Shown here: piece after piece, positions 16,845-24,533 of the stretch
How positions within the stretch are numbered: position 1 is the first letter of the stretch
How the letters are laid out: the number at the start of each line of letters is the position of its first letter
Assembly: GCA_039985655.1 (NCBI GenBank)
Contig: JBDWSF010000019.1
Location: 28,695-92,694 of the forward strand
Source of the DNA: Postechiella sp039985655
GTDB lineage: Bacteria; Bacteroidota; Bacteroidia; Flavobacteriales; Flavobacteriaceae
Length of the DNA stretch: 64,000 nt
Direction: 5' to 3'
Notes under the pieces: generated by a model
The model's database searches: none
Told to the model about the DNA's origin: nothing
Seen by the model: the letters and a program-made list of their open reading frames with translations, nothing else
Position numbers and translations under genes: made by a program

Positions 16845-18233
16845 TTAAGCATTTGCAATAGCTCCAATCTCCTCAATAAATTTATCTGCTAAACCATCAG
16901 CTTCTTCTTGAGATTTAGCTTCGGTATATATTCTAATAATTGGCTCGGTATTACTTTTACGTAAGTGTGCCCAACTTTCAGAAAAGTCAATTTTAACACC
17001 ATCAATCGTAGTTAATTGTTCATTTTTATAACGTGCTTCCATAGCTTTTAAAATGCCATCAACATCCAAACCTGGTGTTAATTGGATTTTCTTTTTGCTC
17101 ATAAAATAATTAGGATATGTTTTACGCAATGCGCTAACACTCATTTTCTTATCAGCTAATAAACTTAAAAACAAAGCGATCCCCACTAAAGCATCTCTAC
17201 CATAATGCGAATCTGGATAAATAATTCCGCCATTTCCTTCACCACCAATAACCACGTTATTCTTTTTCATCAAATTAACAACGTTTACTTCTCCAACTGC
17301 ACTAGCTTCATAAGTACCGCCATGTTTCTCGGTTATATCTCGTAACGCTCTTGTAGAACTCATATTACTTACTGTATTACCAGGTGTTCTACTTAAAACA
17401 TAATCGGCACATGCCACTAAAGTATATTCTTCACCAAACATATCACCGTTTTCATCCATAAATGCTAAACGATCCACATCTGGATCGACCACAATACCAA
17501 AATCTGCTTTATGTTTTTTAACAGCATCAGATAAATCTGTTAAGTGCTCTTTTAAAGGCTCAGGGTTATGTGGAAACTCACCATTAGGTTCGCAATACAA
17601 TTTAATAACATCGACTCCTAAACGCTCTAAAAGCATAGGGATCACAATACCTCCTGTAGAATTCACGCCATCAACAACCACTCTAAATCGAGCCTCTTCA
17701 ATTGGTTTTACTGTTACTAACGATAAATCTAAAACTTCAATAATATGTAAATCGAAATACGCATCGTTCGTTGTTATTTTACCTAAACTATCAACATCTG
17801 CAAAATCCATAGTATCACTTTCTGCAATATCTAAAATTTTAGCACCTTCAACAGCATCCAAAAATTCACCTTTTTCATTTAGTAATTTTAAAGCATTCCA
17901 CTGTTTTGGGTTGTGGCTCGCTGTTAAAATAATACCACCATCGGCATGCTCCATAGGCACTGCAATCTCAACTGTTGGTGTAGTAGATAAATCTAAATCA
18001 ATGACATCAATTCCCAATCCAATTAAAGTGTTCATTATCAAATTTTGAATCATGGCTCCCGAAATTCGAGCATCTCTACCAACTACCACACGATAGTTTT
18101 CTTTTTCGCGTTGCTGCTTTAACCACACACCGTATGCCGCTGCAAATTTAACCGCATCAATAGGTGTCAAATTATCACCAACTTGTCCGCCAATAGTACC
18201 TCTAATTCCTGAAATTGATTTTATAAGTGTCAT
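16845..18233 (-). CDS. glmM: Phosphoglucosamine mutase
   Basis: 462-residue alpha-phosphohexomutase that interconverts glucosamine-6-phosphate and glucosamine-1-phosphate for peptidoglycan and LPS precursors. The phosphoserine loop TASHNPKQWNALK places the catalytic Ser at residue 106. The Mg-binding loop DPDVDRLAFMDE, the sugar-binding loop GEGNGGIIYPDSHYGRDA and the phosphate-binding C-terminal RKSNTEPIIRIYTEA are all intact. Broad-specificity phosphoglucomutase/phosphomannomutase activity cannot be excluded; GlmM is the usual assignment in this phylum. If it also accepted glucose-1-phosphate it could serve the glucan locus, but that is speculation. A -7 box TAGGTTTG lies at 18252-18259. 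Confidence 0.9.
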   Translation of the reverse strand: MTLIKSISGIRGTIGGQVGDNLTPIDAVKFAAAYGVWLKQQREKENYRVVVGRDARISGAMIQNLIMNTLIGLGIDVIDLDLSTTPTVEIAVPMEHADGGIILTASHNPKQWNALKLLNEKGEFLDAVEGAKILDIAESDTMDFADVDSLGKITTNDAYFDLHIIEVLDLSLVTVKPIEEARFRVVVDGVNSTGGIVIPMLLERLGVDVIKLYCEPNGEFPHNPEPLKEHLTDLSDAVKKHKADFGIVVDPDVDRLAFMDENGDMFGEEYTLVACADYVLSRTPGNTVSNMSSTRALRDITEKHGGTYEASAVGEVNVVNLMKKNNVVIGGEGNGGIIYPDSHYGRDALVGIALFLSLLADKKMSVSALRKTYPNYFMSKKKIQLTPGLDVDGILKAMEARYKNEQLTTIDGVKIDFSESWAHLRKSNTEPIIRIYTEAKSQEEADGLADKFIEEIGAIANA

Positions 18234-18251
18234 TATTTTTGTTTTTTTTTA

Positions 18252-18259
18252 CAAACCTA
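18252..18259 (-). promoter_or_regulatory. -7 promoter box of glmM
   Basis: TAGGTTTG on the minus strand fits TAnnTTTG and lies 18 bp before the glmM ATG. The nearest upstream TTTTG is farther away (about 30 bp) than the usual 18-22. Confidence 0.45.
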
Positions 18260-18357
18260 CATATTTTTTCACTTGTCTTTTATATATCACAAAAGAAATT
18301 AATCATATTCTGTTTAAGAAATCAGTATTACTTATTTTGAATTTGTAAATTACCAAC

Positions 18358-18948
18358 ATGAATTTTTTAGCACACATCTATCTTTCGGGAAACAACGACT
18401 TAGTAACCATTGGTAATTTTATCGCAGATGGCATAAAAGGTAAAGATTACAAAAAATATCAAGATGATATCCAAACAGGTATTTTATTGCATCGTCAAAT
18501 TGACACGTATACTGATGCTCATAAAACGGTTAGAAAAAGTACAAAACGTTTACATGAAAAATACGGGCATTACTCAGGCGTTATTGTAGATATATTATAT
18601 GATCACTTTTTAGCCAAGAACTGGAGTAAATATTCAGAGACTTCTTTAGAGGAATATGTAGATAATTTTTACGATTCTTTAGAACATCACTATGATATAT
18701 TACCGCTACGGATTCAGAAAATGATGCCTTTTATGATGGCAGACAACTGGTTACTAAGCTATGCCTCTATTGATGGTATTTCTAGAGTTTTAGATGGGAT
18801 GAATAGAAGAACGAAAAATAGGTCAAGTATGGATGAAGCCGTAGTTGAACTTGAAGAATTTTATAATGAATTTGAAACTGAATTTACAGATTTTTTTGAA
18901 GAACTTATTGCCTTTTCAAATCAAAAACTAACCGAATTAACGGTATAA
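18358..18948 (+). CDS. ACP phosphodiesterase-like protein (AcpH/DUF479)
   Basis: 196-residue cytoplasmic protein of the AcpH (DUF479) family, HD-like metal-dependent hydrolases that remove 4'-phosphopantetheine from acyl carrier protein. Visible family features are MNFLAHIYLSGNN, GNFIADGIKGKDY, GILLHRQIDTYTDAH and GVIVDILYDHFLAKNW, which carry the His/Asp residues expected of the metal site, and a helical C-terminus. The gene is divergent from glmM. Activity is known for E. coli AcpH and inferred here. Confidence 0.88.
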   Translation: MNFLAHIYLSGNNDLVTIGNFIADGIKGKDYKKYQDDIQTGILLHRQIDTYTDAHKTVRKSTKRLHEKYGHYSGVIVDILYDHFLAKNWSKYSETSLEEYVDNFYDSLEHHYDILPLRIQKMMPFMMADNWLLSYASIDGISRVLDGMNRRTKNRSSMDEAVVELEEFYNEFETEFTDFFEELIAFSNQKLTELTV

Positions 18949-19004
18949 AATAATAGTAAAAAAAGTTTAATTGTTTTTGATAAAACGATACTTAATAAGT
19001 TTAA

Positions 19005-19136
19005 GAAATTGGATATATTATTAATCAAATAGAGGTTCACCTAATTGCGAAATTCGATGGAATACTTGTTTTGGATGACAAATCGTTTAAAGGCCATGCA
19101 GGTTACCGAAGAGATCATACGGCGGTCGGTTTTTAA
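19005..19136 (+). other. Orphan reading-frame fragment, possible pseudogene remnant
   Basis: An open frame without a start codon encodes about 43 residues that look protein-like (FDGILVLDDKSFKGHAGYRR and a DHTAVGF end). It is cut off by a stop codon upstream and shows no continuation. I do not recognise the family. The 289 bp between the AcpH-like gene and the next gene holds nothing else identifiable. Confidence 0.2.
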
Positions 19137-19237
19137 CTCTTTTTCTTTTGCAACTTATTTAAAATTAATATTTTAGCCAAAACACATACTTAGTAATAAG
19201 TATATATATTTGTTGATCATTTAATTCAAGCCCCATT

Positions 19238-19954
19238 TTGAAAATCAATAAAATCATAAAAATAGTTTTCGGAATTGTAATCTTCTTTACACTTCCGACA
19301 TTGCTGTTATTCGGATTTGCATACTATAAATACAATGAAGATTTACCAACAGGAATTCAAGGTGAACAAGCTGATGCTTTAGCCTATAAAATGTTAGAAG
19401 CCTTAGACTACGACACCTATAAAAAAACGAATTATATAGAATGGACTTTTAAAAGACGTCACCATTACGAATGGAAAAAAAACGAAAACAGTTGTGATGT
19501 TTTTTGGAAAGATTATAAAGTACGCTTAAACCTAAAAGACCATTCACAAAGTCAAGTTTATGTGCATGGTTTTAAATTGGCAGGAGAAGCTGCTGAAGAA
19601 CTTTTAGAAAAAGGACTTAATTATTTTAATAACGATTCGTTTTGGTTAGTAGCACCCTATAAAATATTTGATAAAGGCACCGAGCGTCGTTTGGTAACTT
19701 TAGATAATAATGACAAAGCACTTTTAATCACCTATAAATCTGGCGGCTCTACGCCTGGCGATTCTTATCTTTGGTTATTAGAGGATTCTGGTAAACCAAA
19801 AGCCTACAAAATGTGGACCTCCATATTACCTATAGATGGCATAGAAGCATCTTGGAGCGATTGGACAACAACCGAAACCGGTGCGCAACTTCCAACGTTT
19901 CATAAACTTTTGTTTTTAGGTTTGGAATTGGATATAGTTAAGGGAACGGAATAA
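19238..19954 (+). CDS. Hypothetical membrane-anchored protein
   Basis: 238-residue protein of unknown function. Residues about 8-30 form one hydrophobic helix (FGIVIFFTLPTLLLFGFAYY) preceded by lysines, so the protein is probably anchored in the inner membrane with the rest in the periplasm, or is exported. The remaining 200 residues are soluble and rich in Trp, Lys and acidic residues (EWTFKRRHHYEWKK, DSFWLVAPYKIFD, STPGDSYLWLLEDSGKPKAYKMW). The start is a TTG at 19238; there is no ATG that would keep the membrane helix. Proteins of this layout occur in flavobacteria, but I know no named domain. A pair of 14-base inverted repeats follows the gene. Confidence 0.75.
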   Translation: MKINKIIKIVFGIVIFFTLPTLLLFGFAYYKYNEDLPTGIQGEQADALAYKMLEALDYDTYKKTNYIEWTFKRRHHYEWKKNENSCDVFWKDYKVRLNLKDHSQSQVYVHGFKLAGEAAEELLEKGLNYFNNDSFWLVAPYKIFDKGTERRLVTLDNNDKALLITYKSGGSTPGDSYLWLLEDSGKPKAYKMWTSILPIDGIEASWSDWTTTETGAQLPTFHKLLFLGLELDIVKGTE

Positions 19955-19960
19955 GTTCTC

Positions 19961-20129
19961 AGTCACAGTATCAGGAAACAGTTGCTTACTCGTTTCTATA
20001 AAATATCAACTAAATTAATAGTATCTCGTCAACCTGAACTTGTTTCGGAATGACGTCACAAATCATATTAAGAATAAAACTGCAACTATTCTACTGTTTT
20101 AACATGAGAATGCGACTGATACTGTGACT
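19961..20129. repeat. Inverted repeat pair with a decayed intergenic repeat between
   Basis: AGTCACAGTATCAG (19961-19974) is exactly inverted as CTGATACTGTGACT (20116-20129). Between them, at 20033-20054, lies CCTGAACTTGTTTCGGAATGAC, close to a repeat widely scattered in flavobacterial genomes. It may be a small non-autonomous element or a nested repeat; no coding sequence is present. Confidence 0.5.
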
Positions 20130-20140
20130 GCGACTAAATT

Positions 20141-20665
20141 TCACTTACTCCTCTGCCCCACAAAATTGTGACTCTTCGATTTAAACAAAATATTAAAGCT
20201 CGTTAAACTCCCATAAATTCTAGTAATATATTGCTGTAAATCAATTTTCCCTTGCTCGTCCAAATCACTAGCATTTATACGTTGTTCCATAACACGCAAT
20301 CGGTCTCTAACCATGATGATTTTATGAAAAAATTTATCTATTGGTAATTCGTAGGGTTTCATAGTTGTATCGGCAGGTTCTAAAATTAATTTTCCACCTT
20401 TGTACTTATCCGAAATGGGAACAATTTCGCTAGCATCACTCCATGTTTTTAAAATGTTAACCAAACTACTTTCAACGTCAAAAAAACTAACAGCATCCAC
20501 ATCACCATCAGCAGCTTCAATCACTTCAAAATCAGAATCAATATCTATCGTTTCTAATCCGTTCTCTATAAAAGTAACCCAATAATGCTGTGTGGTTACA
20601 TTCGTTACAACCCCTTTTCCGTATTCAGAATGATTAATTCTTGAACCTATTCCTAATAATTTCAT
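20141..20665 (-). CDS. Conserved hypothetical protein with N-terminal Tudor/CarD-like domain, divergent from uvrA
   Basis: 174-residue cytoplasmic protein. The N-terminal 45 residues (GIGSRINHSEYGKGVVTNV, then WVTFIENG and ETIDI) resemble the small SH3/Tudor-type barrel found at the C-terminus of UvrD/PcrA helicases and in CarD/CdnL RNA-polymerase-binding proteins, where G-x-x-V-x-H-x-x-[FY]-G-x-G is typical. The rest is helical (FFHKIIMVRDRLRVMEQRI, LDEQGKIDLQQYITRIYGS). The gene is divergent from uvrA with 125 bp between the start codons. A role in transcription-coupled repair would fit the resemblance and position but is inference only. Confidence 0.65.
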   Translation of the reverse strand: MKLLGIGSRINHSEYGKGVVTNVTTQHYWVTFIENGLETIDIDSDFEVIEAADGDVDAVSFFDVESSLVNILKTWSDASEIVPISDKYKGGKLILEPADTTMKPYELPIDKFFHKIIMVRDRLRVMEQRINASDLDEQGKIDLQQYITRIYGSLTSFNILFKSKSHNFVGQRSK

Positions 20666-20790
20666 TTCACTATATTTTTAATTTCCGCGAAAGCGAAAAG
20701 ATTATTTTCTACTACAATTATAAGAAATCCAAAGTAAATCTTCACAAGAATTTAACAACTAAAATTGTATCTTCGCAACTTTGCGTTTCT

Positions 20791-23622
20791 ATGAGTCAAT
20801 TTGAAGAAAATATTGAAGTAAAAGGTGCCAGAGTGCACAATTTGAAGAATATTGATGTTACTATTCCGAGAGAAAAACTAGTCGTTATTACGGGTTTATC
20901 TGGGAGTGGAAAATCGTCATTGGCCTTCGATACGATTTATGCCGAAGGGCAACGAAGATACATTGAAACATTTTCGGCTTATGCACGTCAGTTTTTAGGT
21001 GGACTAGAACGTCCCGATGTTGATAAAATTGATGGTCTTTCTCCTGTAATTGCCATTGAACAAAAAACAACAAGTAAGTCGCCACGATCTACCGTTGGTA
21101 CAATAACCGAAATTTATGACTTTCTACGTTTATTATTTGCCAGAGCAAGTGATGCGTATAGTTATAATACGGGCGATAAAATGATAGGTTACAGCGATGA
21201 TCAAATTAAGGCACTTATTTTCAAAAACTTTAACGGTAAACGCATTAATATTTTAGCACCTGTTATACGTTCACGTAAAGGGCATTATCGTGAATTGTTC
21301 GAACAAATTGCAAAACAAGGTTTTGTAAAAGTGAGAACCGATGGTGAAATTAAAGATATCGTTAAGGGCATGAAGCTTGATCGATACAAGGTACATGACA
21401 TAGAAATTGTTATCGATCGTTTAAAAATAGACAACACCGTAGATAACGATAAACGCTTATCAGAAACCATAAACACAGCTATGTACCATGGTGAAGATGT
21501 CTTGTTGGTTATTGACCAAGACACGAATGAAGCGCGTTATTTTAGTCGGAATTTAATGTGTCCGTCTTCAGGGATTTCATATCCAAATCCAGAGCCTAAC
21601 AATTTCTCTTTTAATTCACCAAAAGGCGCTTGTGCTAACTGTAATGGTATTGGGGAATTATATCAAGTAAACGAACAAAAAATTATTCCAGACGACAGTC
21701 TATCTATAAATACGGGAGCACTTGCACCACATGGTCCTGCAAAAAATAGTTGGATTTTTAAACAGTTTGAAACCATTGCACAACGTTTCAACTTTAAATT
21801 AACCGATGCTTATAACAGTATTCCTGCGGAAGCCAAACAAATGATTTTGTACGGTGGAAATGAAAAATTTTCTGTAGAAAGTAAGACACTAGGCGTTACA
21901 CGCGATTATAAAATTGACTTTGAAGGCGTTGCTAATTTTATAGAAAATCAATATAAAACGGCAGAATCTACCTCGTTAAAACGTTGGGCAAAAGATTACA
22001 TGGATAAAATTAAATGTCCAGTTTGCGAAGGTTCTCTTTTAAGAAAAGAATCACTTTACTTCAAAATAAATAATAAAAACATAGCTGAACTTGCTAATAC
22101 TGATATTGTTGAATTAGCCGATTGGTTTAAGGATTTAAACAATCATTTATCTGATAAACAATTAAAAATTGGCGAAGAAGTAGTTAAAGAAATTAAATCG
22201 CGTCTTCAATTTTTATTAGATGTTGGTTTAGATTATTTATCACTTAACCGAAGTTCTAAATCGTTATCTGGTGGAGAAGCTCAGCGTATTCGATTGGCGA
22301 CACAAATTGGTTCACAATTAGTTGGTGTGCTTTATATTTTAGACGAACCCAGTATTGGCTTGCATCAACGTGACAACGAAAAACTTATTAATTCGTTAGA
22401 ATCGCTTCGAGATATTGGAAATTCCGTTATAGTTGTCGAGCATGATAAAGATATGATTGAACGTGCCGATTATGTGATTGATATAGGTCCTAAAGCAGGC
22501 AAATACGGTGGAGAAATTATTAGTATTGGCACACCTAAAGAACTATTAACTCATAATACATTAACAGCCGATTATTTAAACGGAAATAAAGAAATTGAAA
22601 TCCCTAAAAAACGCAGAAAAGGAAACGGTAAAACCATAGAAATAAAAGGTTGCACTGGTAATAACCTAAAAAATGTATCGGTAAAATTTCCTTTAGGAAA
22701 GATGATTGGTGTTACAGGTGTTTCTGGTAGTGGGAAATCGACTTTAATAAACGAAACCCTCTACCCTATTTTAAATGCCTATTATTTTAACGGTGTTAAA
22801 AAACCAATGCCATACAAAAGCATTAAAGGCTTAGAACATATAGACAAAGTGATTGACATTAATCAGTCGCCCATTGGAAGAACGCCAAGAAGCAACCCTG
22901 TTACTTACACGGGTACTTTTAGTGAAATTAGAGCTTTATACGCAAAAATACCTGAAGCCATGATTCGTGGTTATAAAGCGGGGCGTTTTAGTTTTAATGT
23001 AACGGGAGGCCGTTGTGAAACCTGTAAAGGCGGTGGTTTGCGTGTTATAGAAATGAATTTCCTACCCGATGTTTATGTAGAATGTGAAAGCTGTCAAGGC
23101 AAACGATTTAATCGTGAGACTTTAGAAATTCGATACAAAGGAAAATCTATTAGTGATGTTTTAAATATGACTATTAATGACGCCGTTTCCTTTTTCGAAC
23201 ACATTCCAAAAATTTATAAGAAACTAAAAACCATTCAAGATGTTGGTTTAGGATATATTACTTTAGGGCAGCAAAGCACAACGCTTTCGGGCGGTGAAGC
23301 GCAACGTATTAAGTTAGCAACAGAACTAAGTAAACGCGATACAGGAAACACCTTTTATATTTTAGATGAACCCACAACAGGGCTGCATTTTGAAGATATT
23401 CGGGTTTTAATGATTGTTTTAAACAAATTGGCCGACAAAGGTAACACGGTGCTTATTATCGAGCATAATTTAGATGTTATTAAGACGGTAGATCATATTA
23501 TAGATATTGGTTACGAAGGCGGAAAAGGTGGTGGCGAAATTATTGTTGAAGGCGCTCCTGAAACGGTAGCAAAACACAAAAAAAGCCATACGGCTAAATT
23601 TCTAAAAAAAGAATTACATTAG
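20791..23622 (+). CDS. uvrA: Excinuclease ABC subunit A
   Basis: 943-residue DNA damage-recognition ATPase of nucleotide excision repair, partner of UvrB. The ATG at 20791 (MSQFEENIEVKGARVHNLKN) is the right start; the frame is open further upstream but there only overlaps the divergent gene. Two ABC modules are present: Walker A GLSGSGKSSLA and GVSGSGKSTLI, signatures LSGGEAQRIRLA and LSGGEAQRIKLA, and Walker B segments YILDEPSIGLH and YILDEPTTGLH. The C-terminal zinc finger is intact (CETC near 23015, CESC near 23085). The insertion-domain finger reads CPSSGISY...GACANC, with only three of the four expected Cys. UvrB is not in the window. Confidence 0.97.
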   Translation: MSQFEENIEVKGARVHNLKNIDVTIPREKLVVITGLSGSGKSSLAFDTIYAEGQRRYIETFSAYARQFLGGLERPDVDKIDGLSPVIAIEQKTTSKSPRSTVGTITEIYDFLRLLFARASDAYSYNTGDKMIGYSDDQIKALIFKNFNGKRINILAPVIRSRKGHYRELFEQIAKQGFVKVRTDGEIKDIVKGMKLDRYKVHDIEIVIDRLKIDNTVDNDKRLSETINTAMYHGEDVLLVIDQDTNEARYFSRNLMCPSSGISYPNPEPNNFSFNSPKGACANCNGIGELYQVNEQKIIPDDSLSINTGALAPHGPAKNSWIFKQFETIAQRFNFKLTDAYNSIPAEAKQMILYGGNEKFSVESKTLGVTRDYKIDFEGVANFIENQYKTAESTSLKRWAKDYMDKIKCPVCEGSLLRKESLYFKINNKNIAELANTDIVELADWFKDLNNHLSDKQLKIGEEVVKEIKSRLQFLLDVGLDYLSLNRSSKSLSGGEAQRIRLATQIGSQLVGVLYILDEPSIGLHQRDNEKLINSLESLRDIGNSVIVVEHDKDMIERADYVIDIGPKAGKYGGEIISIGTPKELLTHNTLTADYLNGNKEIEIPKKRRKGNGKTIEIKGCTGNNLKNVSVKFPLGKMIGVTGVSGSGKSTLINETLYPILNAYYFNGVKKPMPYKSIKGLEHIDKVIDINQSPIGRTPRSNPVTYTGTFSEIRALYAKIPEAMIRGYKAGRFSFNVTGGRCETCKGGGLRVIEMNFLPDVYVECESCQGKRFNRETLEIRYKGKSISDVLNMTINDAVSFFEHIPKIYKKLKTIQDVGLGYITLGQQSTTLSGGEAQRIKLATELSKRDTGNTFYILDEPTTGLHFEDIRVLMIVLNKLADKGNTVLIIEHNLDVIKTVDHIIDIGYEGGKGGGEIIVEGAPETVAKHKKSHTAKFLKKELH

Positions 23623-23703
23623 CTAGCTCGTCTTTTTTAAAACAAAAGACAGCTAATAAAACAAATAACATCTAAACTATTTAGACTTAAGATAAAAAAG
23701 AAT

Positions 23704-24393
23704 ATGAGAAACGAAAAACATCATAAAGGTTGGAATGAAATAAAAACAAACGATTCTTGGGCCTTATTTAAAATAATGGGAGAGTTTGTTAATGGTTTTG
23801 AAAAAATGAGCAAAATTGGACCATGTGTGTCCATCTTTGGATCTGCTAGAACAAAACCAGAAGACAAATACTATGATTTAGCTGTAAAAGTGGCTACTAA
23901 AATTGTAAACCATGGTTATGGTGTTATTACTGGTGGTGGACCAGGTATTATGGAAGCAGGTAATAAAGGCGCACATTTAGGAGGCGGAACATCTGTAGGT
24001 CTTAATATTGATTTACCATTCGAGCAACATGACAACCCATATATAGACCACGATAAAAGTTTAGACTTCGATTACTTTTTTGTTAGAAAAGTTATGTTTG
24101 TAAAATATTCTCAAGGTTTTGTTGTTATGCCAGGAGGTTTTGGAACCTTAGATGAACTTTTTGAAGCCATTACATTGATACAAACACATAAAATTGAAAA
24201 GTTCCCCATTATTTTAGTTGGAACCGACTTTTGGTCTGGGCTTATGGATTGGGTAAAATCTACGCTTCTAGATAAATTTGGTAATATTAGTGCTAAAGAT
24301 TTAGACTTAATACACTTAGTAGATACAGAAGATGAAGTTATTGACATTTTAGATGCTTTCTATAAAGATTCTGGCTTAAGCCCTAATTTTTAA
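23704..24393 (+). CDS. LOG-family (TIGR00730) nucleotide-sugar-bond hydrolase
   Basis: 229-residue Rossmann-fold protein of the LOG/lysine-decarboxylase-like family. The signatures GGGPGIMEAGNKGA and PGGFGTLDELFE (PGGxGTxxE) carry the catalytic Arg/Glu region. Characterised members are phosphoribohydrolases that split AMP-type nucleotides to base and ribose-5-phosphate, including the plant cytokinin-activating LOG enzymes and E. coli PpnN. The older label lysine decarboxylase is wrong for this family. The gene is 81 bp downstream of uvrA and may be co-transcribed with it. Confidence 0.9.
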   Translation: MRNEKHHKGWNEIKTNDSWALFKIMGEFVNGFEKMSKIGPCVSIFGSARTKPEDKYYDLAVKVATKIVNHGYGVITGGGPGIMEAGNKGAHLGGGTSVGLNIDLPFEQHDNPYIDHDKSLDFDYFFVRKVMFVKYSQGFVVMPGGFGTLDELFEAITLIQTHKIEKFPIILVGTDFWSGLMDWVKSTLLDKFGNISAKDLDLIHLVDTEDEVIDILDAFYKDSGLSPNF

Positions 24394-24533
24394 TACCATC
24401 CTTTTTTATTATGCGTTAACACTAAAAACAGATAAAGCATAACATTCATCAATCAAATTAACCCATATAATTTATTATATTGCGAATCGCCTTAAACAAA
24501 TGAATATTAACCTTTTAATGTTAGAAAAATAAA

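Noticed and set aside
20641..20790. 50-codon upstream extension of uvrA
   Set aside because: It begins with a TTG inside the divergent gene and has no family similarity; the ATG at 20791 gives the normal UvrA N-terminus.
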